The notes below the pieces were generated by a model that worked only from the letters and a program-made list of their open reading frames with translations, did no database searches and had not been told where the DNA came from. Shown here one piece after another: positions 22,479-33,961 of a DNA stretch of 54,277 bases (position 1 is the stretch's first letter; every line of letters starts with the position of its first letter). Location: positions 51,803 through 106,079 of the forward strand of contig SGPL01000039.1 in the NCBI GenBank assembly GCA_004802705.1. Reading direction: 5' to 3'. Both the position numbers and the translations under genes were made by a program. The stretch is from Bondarzewia mesenterica (Eukaryota; Basidiomycota; Agaricomycetes; Russulales; Bondarzewiaceae).

Positions 22479-24438
22479 TCAAGAAAATAAATCGACTACA
22501 ATGGTCACAATACCAAGAACTGGATTCGAGAAATATGGGTCAGTGCTTGCCGTTGAAAAGTTTTGGCAAACGTACCGATCTCGATGGCGATTAGTGCAAT
22601 AACAATTTGCTCTAAGCGTTCAGAGTGACGACTGGATACAGACTCTTTCAGAAGCTGCAACATGTCTTGGAGAACCTATGGATTTGTGATCATGAGTGGA
22701 ACGGATTGTCAACGAACTAATGTTGCGCCTCACCTCCACGCGGGTGTTGAGCAGGTTAATTCGCTGAGGAAGCTCTAAGTAACTTCGAGCTGCGTCGTAT
22801 AATGGTTGAAGATCGGGATACGTCTGTCATAGTTAGGATCATGAGTCTGATGGCCAACATGTGTTAAGAAGCTACACAACTCACCCAAAACACTTCCGGT
22901 GAGTCAAGAACAGATCCTACAGAAGCTATATTTGATCGGAGAAGGAAAACCTCCCCCATCTTCTTCATGATCTCTGTCATAGATTCCAATAAGAACCCGT
23001 GGTACTGAAACATTCACATTATTCATACCTTTGTGAGGCATGCCGATTTTTCCTGTCTCGCTGATAATCTCTGGGTACTCCTTTGTCTCCTCTATCGTAG
23101 CTGAGATGCGTTCTTCGAACTAAGAGCCTCATTTATCAACGATAAAGACTGATACGGAAGGAAAACAAGAAAAGACACACCAAAGATATTTTGACTGACT
23201 GAGCCAGCGCATGTGAGAGGGAAAGCTTCGTCCTTTTGCAATGTCACAACCTGCTTCAAAGGCGCAAGGACACAAAATAAACTTACATATAACTCGACCC
23301 TTTACGGAGGGTGATCACATCGTTGTAGATTCTCCACGGAACACATCAAAAACAGCTGTCGAAATTTTGTAGTTCTTAGACTCACCGACTATAATTCGCG
23401 TAGTAAAAATTGAGATCTTCCATTTCCACATCGTGGGAGGCTTTCAAAAAAAAGCATGAGATGAAAGATGTGCAGAAATTGAACTCGAAGACTTACCTAG
23501 CTTCTCAATTTCGAAGCGCTTCCTGTGCTATCCCATAAGGGACCAAACCGTTGATTTAGATTATCGACTTACAGTGATGAAAGAAAGCGTTTTTCCTGAG
23601 CCTCCGTCATTCCCCAGATAACAACCGTCCCATAACGGAACAAGAATATCTCCGCCTCATTGGGGGCGGTATCGAACTTACTCTTTTTCTTGCCCTTTGA
23701 TGTATTGTCAGGACCTTCGGGCGTTGGGGTCGGGCGTAGTTCGGGGACACCGAGGAGATCGCCCGTCTGTTCGTCTTCGGAAGATTGCCATCTTACATTG
23801 GACTGGCGCGAGGTTGTCGGAGAAGATGGAGGGTCGTAGACATAAGGGGTATAAATGACATCGTCAATCATGCGCGGGTTGGTGTGGTAGGATGTGCGTC
23901 GCGCATTGAAGAATTTCATTAGATCCTCGAAGTCGTACGAGCTGCGTGTCAAAATCGACAGTAAGAGTGAGACGTGGGTGCTGTAACGAATGGACTAGAT
24001 GCAACTGTACCCCGCAGTCGCGTATGCAGTCACCCGCGGCAGCAATTTTGCCTTCTTCTTGGAAAGTTTCAAGGCATCTCTACGAGCGGTACCAGCAGGT
24101 ATACGAGCAATCTGGTTGTACACCTGGTCCAGCAAAAGTCAGATTATTTAAACTATGCCCGGACAAGAGTCTTCGCATACCTCGACGTCTTCCGTCTCTT
24201 CCTCATCATCCCCGTCATCCTCATCGCTTTCCCCTGCCGTCCCCGAACCATCTTCCTTGTCCCTCTGAGAATCCAGAGGCTTTACCATTTCTCTTTTCAC
24301 AGACAGAGGGTCAGGCTCGGGCTGTTCTGGAAGCACCTTTAGCTTTCCAGCTACCTTAGTAGAGCGATTGGCACCACGCGGTTTCGTTTCATCTGCAGGA
24401 ACGAGGGAAGTTCTATGAGTGGGTTGATTCGATGACAT
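22479..24438 (-). CDS. RMD1/DUF155 family membrane protein
   Basis: The 442-residue product belongs to the DUF155 (RMD1, RMD8, Sif2/Sif3, RMND1) family. Yeast RMD1 is linked to sporulation; animal RMND1 supports mitochondrial translation. Conserved parts are STKVAGKLKVLPE near the start, VYNQIARIPAGTARRDALK, the core EIFLFRYGTVVIWGMTEAQE, EIEKL...DVEMEDLNFYY, and a C-terminal hydrophobic anchor (VIALIAIEIVLGIVTIVV). Twelve exons keep frame: 24438-24181, 24123-24011, 23941-23573, 23522-23497, 23440-23386, 23331-23287, 23232-23181, 23119-23029, 22973-22885, 22823-22734, 22675-22576 and 22519-22479. The frame is open upstream to an ATG at 24681, but the start at 24438 (MSSNQPTHRT) fits the family better and leaves room for a promoter. 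It is transcribed toward sec5 and diverges from the MATE gene. The exact role in this fungus is unknown. Confidence 0.9.
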
Positions 24439-24729
24439 GACGGGCCAAAGGGAGAAATGGATGGAGCAAGCAGAGTTGTAAATGGCCAAAGCCGACGATT
24501 TTGAAGCTCCAGGGCGTGCTCGAGGCGGACTGTCCTGTCGAACTTGGACAGACTTCGACGCAACGTGATACGAGCACGTGATCATCGCGTTTGAAGAGCC
24601 GAAATTCGCAACGGGACTTTGAGACCAATTCGAGACAGACGGACTAGGACGGACTCTCCTTTTTTCTCTCGCTCGTCGCATCGCGTGCTTTCAGTATCTC
24701 ATCATTGTTCGCAACGCTAGCTTCCAGCA
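24439..24729. promoter_or_regulatory. Shared promoter region, RMD1-like and MATE genes
   Basis: The divergent start codons are 291 bases apart. No clear TATA box is seen. The minus-strand frame stays open here, so a longer RMD1-like N-terminus cannot be excluded. Confidence 0.45.
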
Positions 24730-27350
24730 ATGTCCCAGACTTATATGCACTATTCCACGTCTTCTTCCCTGCCGTCGGATTATGCACTCTTGTCGCGCTA
24801 TGCTGCTGCCCACGGTTTGGAAGAAGACAGGGATATCACAGTTCCTGAACAAGAGCCTGAAGCCAATATTGACCAGGCCCGCCTCTATATTCCCCATCCT
24901 CCCGGGCGTGTATTGCGTCGCAGCAGTTTTCCCTCAAGTTACATTCGGCCTCTCGATCCGTCAATAAATTCCCGTCTGGACAGCTTCGCCGCACCAATCA
25001 CGCTGGCAAATGAATTCACGCCACTGCTTGTCCCTCGCATAGAAGAAGAAGTTGTTGAAGTAACAGAAGAAGGCGGTGAGAAATTTCTCAGCACTTTCTG
25101 GGATGAGATACGAATTCTCACGAAGTATACTCTGCCCGTCTTTGGGTTCGTTCTTTTCCTTGACATCTCGTTCCAAATAGATCTCACTTATTGAATTCTT
25201 AGAACGCATGTCCTTGAGTATTCACTTGTTATTACATCTGTCATCTCCATCGGACATCTCTCCACAAATGCGCTGGCAGCCTCCACGCTCGGTTCCATGA
25301 CGGCAAGTGTGTCTGGATTAAGCATCATACAGGGTTTCACAAGTACCCTGGACACAATGCTTCCTAGTGCCTGGACATCATCTCATCCTGAGCTAGTTGG
25401 ATTATGGTCGCAACGAATGGGTTAGGCGGTAATAAACTGAACACTGTTCTTCTTTGATGCTGATACTTGTGGATAGCTGTCGTTATGGGTGTCACATTGA
25501 TTGTATGTCTCTCCAGCTTCTAGCCTTATGCTTGCACCGATGTATTCAATCATTTCTCTTCCTCATCTAGCCAATCTTCGGCGTGTGGTTCAACTCTGAA
25601 TCAATACTGCTATTGCTACGACAAGATCCAGAAGTTGCACATCTTGCGTCATTGTATCTGAAGTACGTTTCAATAGGTCTACCCGCATATGCTTTCAATT
25701 CTATCTCTCGGTATGTCATGTTTTCTTTTTAGGTGGTATAACTCTTATTGCGGGCCTGTGAAGTCGGTACTTCCAGTCGCAAGGTATGTCCTTATATAAC
25801 TCGACATGGTGTCATTTTGCACAATTACTTTGACCAACAGGTCTATTTACCACCCCGACGCGGGTTATATCCGCAGTCGCACCCATAAATGTCATTTTGA
25901 ATTACTTACTCGGTATGTGGATGCTTGCCATGTACTCAATGGTTGACTGAAGACATGCTTGTATACAGTCTGGGGACCTGAGCCTATCGCTCTGGGCTTC
26001 ATCGGCGCTCCAATTGCAACCGCCATTTCCTTCAATTTAGTGTCAATAGCATCCATCATCTATGGCATCTGGTTTGTTCCGAGAACCGCATGGCATCCAC
26101 TCTCGCGCCAGGTGTTCACAAACCTGGGTGCACTTGTCCAGCTCGGACTCGCTGGAGTTGGTACATCAACTGCTCCTCAGCCACAGCAATGTATCTTCTT
26201 ATCAATCTTGTTGCATTTAGGACAAACTGCCTCTGAATGGTGGTCCTGGGAACTCATCGGCCGTGAGTTACATTTGCGGTAGGAGTCAATAGACTGAATA
26301 ACCATTCTGCAAATCAGTTGCGGCAAGTCTGTAAGTAATATGCCTTACTATCCAATCCTCCGCTAGAAAATCAAGGCAACTTTTGTAGTCTTGGTCCTGT
26401 GGCTCTTGCTACTCAAGCCGTACTTCTTGTCTCGGCGTCCACTACATTTCAAGCACCATTTGCCCTAAGCGTTGCAACGTCCGTTCGGTGAGTGGCTGCC
26501 CATTTCCTTTTTTTTCTGGCAGTTGAAATTTTGTACGCAGGATTGGTAATCTGCTTGGAGAACGAAATGCGAGACGTGCAGGCCTGACGACCAAGGCTTC
26601 ATTGGTGCTTGCCCTTGTCATTGCAGGCATTTCGAGGTCACTCATTCCGCACGTTTGAAATCTAAGTGTGATCTGACGTATAACATTCCAGCTCCATCTT
26701 CCTGATATTTAGAAGGTCTTGGGGTCATCTGTTCAATGACGATCCCAGTGCGTAGCCATTTCTTGTTCATCGCACGGTTGCCGGCCTTGAAGATCGAGGC
26801 ATACAGGTGTGGTTACCTTAGTGGCATCGATCTTGCCAATTGTTGCTCTATTTCAAGTATTTGATGGACTTAGTGCTGTGACCGCAGGCATTTTGAGAGC
26901 AAGGGGAGAGCAGGTGAGATTTTGGCATCCGCAGCTCACAACGATCTCTGATCTTATTCGTTCGTGTTCACAAGTTCACGGGGGCCCTGCTCAATTTGAG
27001 GTTTGCATTCCATTCATATTTATTGACTGATTTCTGAAGTTGAACTTTATTCTATGTCGGTCATCTAGCGCTTACTACGTGATAGGTAGGGTCATTGTCG
27101 TGTTTTGTTATGTTTTTCTTCTAAATTTATTCTTTCAGGCATTCCGTTAGGGATTTGGCTCACTTTCAAGCATGACATGGACTTGCCTGGCTTGTGGATT
27201 GGTCTCACTGTGTCCTTGGTGTACGGTGCCACTATCGGCGTATATCTTTGTCTGGTAACCGACTGGGATAAAGAGGTGAAGAAAGTAATGGATCGGCTAG
27301 CGATGGATAAACATAGCCGTCATGACGTTGAACGTTTTCCTGTTCATTAA
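24730..27350 (+). CDS. MATE family efflux transporter
   Basis: This is a MATE (multidrug and toxic compound extrusion) transporter, a 12-helix secondary antiporter that exports cationic or other organic compounds in exchange for protons or sodium. After a soluble N-terminus of about 130 residues, the first repeat begins with LTKYTLPVFG and SVISIGHLSTNALAASTLGSM, a typical MATE start. Further pieces are LPSAW, FNSISR, FQSQG, LLGPVALATQ, RIGNLLGER (the conserved second-half motif) and GILRARGEQ. Reading needs many short introns between 25148 and 27140; I followed the peptide through all of them, but some exon edges are less certain than in neighbouring genes. The C-terminal tail is charged (DWDKEVKKVMDRLA). 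Yeast relatives are Erc1 and Ydr338c. Substrate is unknown. The MFS transporter lies next on the same strand. Confidence 0.88.
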
Positions 27351-27872
27351 CGAATCTGATAATATTGTTAACGACTTTCTCGTGTCTGCACAGAACATAC
27401 ACGTAATGTATTCGCTATTGCCGCATCCCGGTGTTACGAAGTGCACAGCGTACCTTGTATGGCATCGGGTGATCTTCTGTGTCTGATATCGGCTGCTTCT
27501 GGCCCTGGCATGTCAACTTTTCGAAGACTATCCCTGAGTCAATGGCTCGTCCAATGAGAGGCGAGTATAGCACGGATGTTTTTGCACTTTAAAGACAGCG
27601 CAGAGAACCTCTGACCGGATCAAGAAAACGGAGTACACGCCTCTTCTGTGTGGGAAGGAAATCCACTGTAGCCGCTAAATCGGGCTTGTGATCAAACTGC
27701 CGTTGCCAGTGATCACCCATTCTCGTCACAAGACGCTCACGCTGACTTATTTTCAGCCGAAGAACTTGCCTCATGGACAATGGATATCCGAGAGTTCGAG
27801 GGACTCATAAATACCTCTATCGTCGGCCACCCGCCCTTCCCATACCCCCACTTCCCACTCTCGCCTCCGACC
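27351..27872. other. Intergenic, MATE to MFS
   Basis: This interval contains the MATE 3' end and the MFS promoter. CATAAATAC at 27806-27814 is TATA-like and lies about 60 bases before the chosen MFS start. Confidence 0.45.
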
Positions 27873-30640
27873 ATGTCTCAAGAGAATGCTCCAGTTGAGA
27901 CCTCCAGTGTTCGCGAGAAGGCGAGGTCCGACGTAGAGAAATCGTCCACGACCAGCTCAGAAGGCCTGGACCTGCTTTCCTACCATGAGCACCGTGCTGG
28001 ACGTCTGGTGGTCGATCCCGAGTACGTTTATAGGCATGCACATGATATCGTTGCTTCTCACTTAGCTGGGTCGACAGAGAAGCCAAGATCGAGTTCGGCG
28101 AGAAGGTAGCCTCACAGCTGAAGTTGACGCGAGATGGGACGAAGGTCCTCTGGCCACAGCCAACCGACGATCGAGAAGACCCTCAAAATGTATGCCCCGT
28201 GTTTCCCACTGTGGCACCCATCACCGCCTGATCTCTACTTCTTCTGACCATAGTGGAGCGCCCGTCGCAAGACTCTGCAGCTGATAATCATTACCTTGGC
28301 TGCAATTGTGCCAGATTTCGATTCTGGAATTGGTATATTATTCATCACGATTGGAATAGCTTGAAATTCTGACGTTAATCTTTCCAGGGATTGCCTCTAT
28401 ATTCGCCCTAGCGAAGCAGTACAACACCACGACTGGCGTGATCAACAATCTGACCTCCAAGTGAGTTGAATGTTTTCGATGGAAGCATTGCGAGAGTTGA
28501 ACTCGACCTGCGCACCAGCTGGAGTATCTTCCTTCTGGGTGAGAAAGCCAAGTAGCCTCAAATTAGTTAATTGGGGATTCGATTGCTATTTCTTTTCAGG
28601 ATGGGGTAGCATTGTTGCTGTGATGTTTATGCGACGCTTCGGCCGCCTTCCTGTTCTGTTCTGGACCCAGGTAATCTGTTCACTTCTCCATGTCTCTACA
28701 GATCACTCAAATGTAATTTTGACAGCTGTTGGCCTTGGGCTTCCTTGTTGGTTGCACTTTTGCTCCAAACCTCAAGACGTTCACAGGTGAATTAGTCTCC
28801 ACGTATTCAGGTTACCCATCATGACACCAGAGCAATCCACGCTTTCAGCAATGCGGTGCTTGACAGCATTTTTCGGGTAGCTATCTCATGCCTTCAGCTT
28901 CATGCTACTGGGAAACTGAACAGACATGGTCATTTAGCACATGTCCCCAAGTAACGGTACGGATATCTATCATCTCACTAGCTTTGCATGGACTGATCAT
29001 GGACTGGTCCAGGGATTGTATATTGTCACCGATATGTATCCCTTCCATCTCCAGGCAAGAAAGGTCAGGATCTCCTGTCAAACTGTTACCATCAGAAGGC
29101 TTCACCTTATGGCAGCTGAACGTGTGGACAATGGGCTTCATCATATCCCCGTTCTTGTCACCTTTCGTATTCGGTTTCTTGGTTGCTCGAGCAAGGTCCG
29201 TGTCTTCGCACTTGCAATTTTAAACTACCTTCAAAAGTCGCCATGATGCACCGCTCAGTTGGAGATGGGCATACGGTATCGGCTCCATTTACGGCGCTTT
29301 AATCCTCGCCCTGATCGTATTTTTCGGGGAAGAGACGTAAGGATATTCCAGCTATCTCTACTATGATCCCTTCTTACCCGTCATTACTATAGCATGTACG
29401 ATCGAACAGTCAAGCCGATTCCTGCACGTCCATCGTCAGGGCTCAGATATCGCGTTGAAACTCTACTGGGCATCACAGGCGCCAAGATGGCTAAATACCG
29501 ATCTTCCTGGACAACAGTCGTCCTAGGCTGCCTCAACATCGTCTGGCGCCCGCATCTTCTCAGTATGCTCGTTTTTGAGGTGAAAATTCTCTCCGACTGA
29601 AGAATTGCGTCTTATCCTCAAATTTTGATTGTACTAGGGCCTTCTGTTTGGGTTCAGCATTGGTATCAATGTGCGTCATCTAACAAGCTTCGAAGGTTTT
29701 CAAGCACTCACTCCTGAGCAGGTCACAAATCCTGTGTTCCTTGGAGAACCAGCACCCGTCGGTTTTGGTTTCAGCCAGTTCGGCATCGCGGGTGCCTATG
29801 GAACGCCCATTGTCAGCATCCTTTTACTTTCGTGAACCTGCTGTGCGTTCCGTTGATGATGTGTAGGTGGCCGTGATCATCGGCGAGCTCCTGGGCCGCT
29901 ACCTGAACGACTGGATAATGAACGTTAGTATTCGGCGCAATCAAGGCGTTTTCGAAGCCGAGAGTCGGTTGTGGTACGTTTGTTCGCGGTATCGCTCTTC
30001 CCTTATCATTTCACATTCGGGATAGGGCTTGCTACGTCGCACTCCCTCTGTATATCTGCGGATTTGTTGTTCTTGGCGCATCCCTGCAAAATCACCTGTC
30101 CCCCGGCGCACTTGTGATGGGCTGGGGAATAGCAGAAGTTGCTGTTATGGTAAACACCGTCGCTGTCTGTGCGTGATGTTCCGTTATTGCCATACTCCTG
30201 CCCGCTCATGGACTGAACTAAACAATCCATTGCAGATGCCTACTGCAATGATTGCTTCCCCAAGCACCAGGTATGCCACATTATGCAGTTTCGTCCCTAT
30301 CTTTCTCACCGCCCGGCAGGGAGAGATCAGCGCCCTGATCAACCTCGCGCGCACCCTCGGTGGGTTCAGTGTTGCTTACTTCCAGGTCCCGTGGGCAACC
30401 AAGCACGGAGCATTGCAGACATTCGGCGTCGAAGCTGCGTGCGTACAACTGAATGGCATCCCTACGCGTCTTGGTCTGATGTATGGCGGTTATAGTATCG
30501 TGTCTGCACTCTTCCTCCTCGTTGTTCCGACTGTTCAAATCAAAGGCGGCAAACTTCGGGTAAGCAGAAGAGCGATTCTTTGCTAAATGCCCTACTGACG
30601 ATTGATGACTCTTTACAACCAGGACCGTTTTTCTTTTTGA
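27873..30640 (+). CDS. MFS transporter (12-helix, DHA1-like)
   Basis: This is a major facilitator superfamily transporter of the fungal plasma membrane. The N-terminal soluble part ends with a stretch common in basidiomycete members (IEFGEKVASQLKL then DGTKVLWPQPTDD). The loop between helices 2 and 3 reads MRRFGRLPVLFW, the MFS motif A. Later helices include FIISPFLSPFVFGFLVA, the long central loop with EETMYDRTVKPIPARPSSG, and LINLARTLGGFSVAYFQVPW. Many introns of 50-80 bases interrupt the gene; the last exon (30623-30640) adds only five residues and the stop. I chose the ATG at 27873 (MSQENAPVET). An in-frame ATG at 27780 exists, but it lies upstream of a TATA-like CATAAATA at 27806. The substrate cannot be told. 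It is convergent with the snurportin gene, whose stop lies 252 bases away. Confidence 0.88.
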
Positions 30641-30892
30641 AGAGCATTTTGATACCCAAGAATGGATTGACAGTATATATGTATGCGTGTGTATGGATCT
30701 CGGATTGTATTTTATGTGCAACGTACTTAGCAAGCAATTGCTTGCTTTGTTTTGGCGGAAAACTGGACCACTTCTTTGATGTTTAAGTCTAGTGTGCTCA
30801 CCGTATACATTATTTTCCCATTGAATTTCATTGTGATTGGTCGACAGATGATTGTTTGAAAACTCATACACACATGCCTTGTACACATAATA

Positions 30893-32579
30893 CTACAACG
30901 CCATTGGGACATCAATACTTCCTTGCTGTGCTCCAACTCGCCTTCGAACAAGCCTGCAACAAAATCAATAGTCAATCTCTTGGCAACATTCATAAACATG
31001 TGTAGAGTGAACTGACCGTTCAAACACATCTAACGGACTCGCGGGCTTGCCCACTCCCATTCCAACGTCCACCCCATCCATATCGCTATTACCTTCAACT
31101 CTACCCTTTTCCAGCTCATCCCTATACGGAACAAGCGGTACCCAGCTGCTCAACGGGCTCGTACCGGGTTCATAAATTGCCTGCGCGACATACAGCAGCA
31201 ATCCGTCGGACTTGATCTCTGTCCCTTCTTCACGCACCGCTGGCTGGGGTAACTCGACATCCATCGCGGCCCCGCCATCGTGCGGAGCGGCGGGCACGGA
31301 GATGGTGACGGTGTAGGCGGACCGTGCGCGTGGTATGACGTGGGAAAGAAGATTACTGGCCGTAGTGTCTGTGTGGTATGCGATCGGGAGGAACGCAGTC
31401 GGGTAGGGGAAGTGGTATTGCGGTCCCTCCGTGGACGCGGCATTGCGGGGTGAAGTAGGCGACACGGGTGCCACAGTTGTCGGCGGCTGGGGTGGCGGCA
31501 GCTCAGAGAGGCGGGTGTCTCTCCACCAAAATCTATATGTGCGAAGAACAACAGATTTGTCAATATATGGGGGGCGCGAGCGATAAATGACAACTGACCT
31601 GAACGACGTCTCACAATCCGCGACGTCCTGGCTTTTCCATTTTAGCACATCCAAAACATGGATCACACCGTTCTCCCTCCAGTTCTGGTCCAGAATGCAA
31701 TCCAGCACAGTATCGGATGGTAGAGGCGAAGGAAACCGCGGCATCAGCGGTCGGCCCAGCACCCTCGACCGCAACGTTGTGTTTGCCACTTTATCAGATC
31801 AAACGGAGCATATGAAAAGGATCAGCATTGCCAGACTAAAATTTAATAATAGAGGCGGCATACCGACGCCCACGACGCCGCTTCCATAATGCGACACGGC
31901 GAGGCAGCGCTTGCCCACAGGCACAGGCGCAACCGCGACCCATCCGGTCTGCAAATCCTCTGGCAGGCCATCATGTTCTTCAGCACCCCCAGAATCCCAG
32001 ACGTCCGTCTCCTTTACCTCCAGTAACTCCGCATACATGCACTTGTCCGCCCATGGACTTGGTTTCTTCGTCTTGGATTTGGACTGCGCTGGGCGGCCCT
32101 TCTTCTTTTTCTGCTTCTTCGTCGGCTCCTCCACAGTGGCATCGATTTTGGAAGCGGAGGTGGAGGACGCACCCGGTTGAAGGAGCGAGACGAATTGTCC
32201 TACGCCTTCGCGCACGATGGCGTCCCCATCACCGGCTGAGGATTTGTCGTTTTCGCCGCGCTCATCTATTTCATCGTCCGAAGGCCCCAAGTTCAGGTCT
32301 GCAAAGAGGTCGATGTGCCGTTCGGCTTCGATGCGCTTGGCTCGTCTCTAGAGTGAAACCCGGGATTAACATCGATATAGGATCTGACCAGGACCAGGGA
32401 GATGCTCACTCGTTTCTGTTCTTCCAATGCCTGCGATATCCACTTGTATCATATTTTCCGTCTTGGATGTGGATCAAAAGACTCACTTTGGCTCGCCGGG
32501 CATTCTGAGATATCGTTCTATCCGTAAGGATGCCAGGGGGCTGCTTGTAGGATGCCTTCCTATTAGTAAACGTGCTCAT
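30893..32579 (-). CDS. Snurportin-1-like snRNP import adaptor
   Basis: The predicted 454-residue protein resembles snurportin-1, which binds the m3G cap of U snRNAs and carries assembled snRNPs into the nucleus with importin beta. The N-terminus (RRAKALEEQKRRRAKRIEAER, split by two introns) looks like the basic IBB helix. The cap-binding domain shows WVAVAPVPVGKRCLAVS, then FPSPLPSDTVLDCILDQ, HVLDVLKWKSQDVADCETSF and RFWWRDTRLSEL, which matches the family order (LDCI, YVLDV, DC-T-FRF-W). Exons are 32579-32487, 32430-32410 (21 bases), 32347-31864, 31788-31599, 31532-31017 and 30953-30893, all GT-AG and in frame. It is longer than the human protein (360) through acidic and lysine-rich linkers. 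Prp3, another snRNP factor, lies 1.4 kb away beyond the bL16 gene. Confidence 0.87.
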
Positions 32580-33023
32580 CGGGCTCTGTTTCATATATCG
32601 TCAGAGTCCAAGTCGATTGCAGGGCATTCACGCGATGAAAGACGTTAACTCGTTCGGGAGGACAGGCTTTTCACGTCGAGAAGAGATAAAGAGTAGTGGT
32701 GGCATCATAAGAAGAGCAGAGGACCGTCACCCAATTCGAGAGCCTCGAGGCCTCTAAAGGCTCACACGGCGCAACTCTCGTGCAACTAGTAATCATCGAC
32801 ATCCCGAGGTACTACGTATACGAAGGCTGAAGGAAGTGTCTAGACTCTACAACCAGCCATTGGCATGGTCTACTCTACTCACAGCATACTTAATGCACTC
32901 AAACTGCTAACCTTTTCTGAGAACTCATCGACTGTAGAAGCAAAGGTCGCAATGTCTGTGACCGCTCGCGAGTCGAGATGATTATGGGTCTTTTCAATAA
33001 TTACAGTGCATGGCACCAAAAGG
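32580..33023. other. Intergenic, snurportin promoter side
   Basis: This is 444 bases between two minus-strand genes and contains the bL16m 3' end and the snurportin promoter. No other feature is seen. Confidence 0.45.
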
Positions 33024-33852
33024 CTATGACGAATGGATAGTGCGGCGGACAGCAGACGACGTCTCGACTGTTGGGACATCTGAAGTAATCAATAGGTTGC
33101 CCAGCCTTGGAGGCGCACTTCGGTTGATGAATTCCATCGTCGTGGGCAGTTTGTCGGCCGCTTGCCGTAGTGCTTTCAGGATTTCAGTGAAATGCATGAA
33201 CAGGAAACAGAGATCCAAATACCATCGCGAGCCAACTCTTCACGGATCGGTGCACCGCCAATTTCAAAGATGACACGGCCAGTTGGAACACTTGTCAATA
33301 GAACAGTAACAGATGTTAGTCTACGACAGCCCATATCAAGTCTCATGAACGAACGCACCGGGTCGCCCAAAACTCGAATGTTCCTTTACCCTTACCCATA
33401 CGAGTCTCGTTCCCCTGTCGCAGAATAATAAATGAATCGCAATCAACCCCACCCACTCAGACGCAACGCGCTCGTACCTTTATGCACACTGGAATGTCGG
33501 GGAACACCCTCAAGTACACCTTGGAGCCCTTCACGACCTTGATTTTTCTCTTGATAACCTCTTCCGCCGTCGTCAACTGCTTCGCCGTTAACCGTACTCC
33601 CGCGCCCTTGATCCTGATTCCCCATTCACCATATGCCAGCGTTGTCCCCTTCGTAGAACCTCCGATAGGTATGGGAATCACGCCCTTGTGTCGCTTGATA
33701 TGTGTAACGCGGCGCGGGGCAAGTTGATGGCGGAACCGCGCGAGAATAGGCTGAACGTTGTTCAATCTGCTCGGTGCGATACTTGGGCGCGCATTGCTGA
33801 GGAAAGGCCTGCAGGCGGCCAGCAGCGAACGAGCAGAGGGGAGGGAAAACAT
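33024..33852 (-). CDS. MRPL16: Mitochondrial large-subunit ribosomal protein bL16m
   Basis: This 215-residue protein is the mitochondrial form of ribosomal protein L16/uL16, which sits near the A site of the large subunit. The first ~45 residues are Arg/Ser/Ala-rich without acids, as in a mitochondrial presequence. The core reads HKGVIPIPIGGSTKGT, FGEWG-like YGEWGIRIKG, TAKQLTTAEEVIKR, VYLRVFPDIPV, then [25 protein letters not shown] and ALRQAADKLP, which is the classical L16 sequence order. Exons are 33852-33478, 33414-33359, 33290-33223 and 33172-33024; the frame closes exactly. The start codon is 109 bases from that of prp3 on the other strand, so the pair shares a promoter. Confidence 0.95.
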
Positions 33853-33961
33853 ATGGGGTGTGATTATGTCATCGAACTCTTCCCATTGAGGCAGGAATAG
33901 TTGGATCTCCGCTTGCCCTCACTTCATCCTCGACGACAACGTTCGACGACCACGACGTAAG
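33853..33961. promoter_or_regulatory. Bidirectional promoter, MRPL16 and prp3
   Basis: Only 109 bases lie between the two start codons. The segment lacks a TATA box and is rich in CGACGAC-type sequence, so a TATA-less shared promoter with very short leaders is likely. Confidence 0.6.

Noticed and set aside
24439..24681. Longer N-terminus for the RMD1-like protein starting at 24681
   Set aside because: The extra residues are Arg/Ser-rich and not family-like, and they would leave only 48 bases to the divergent MATE start.
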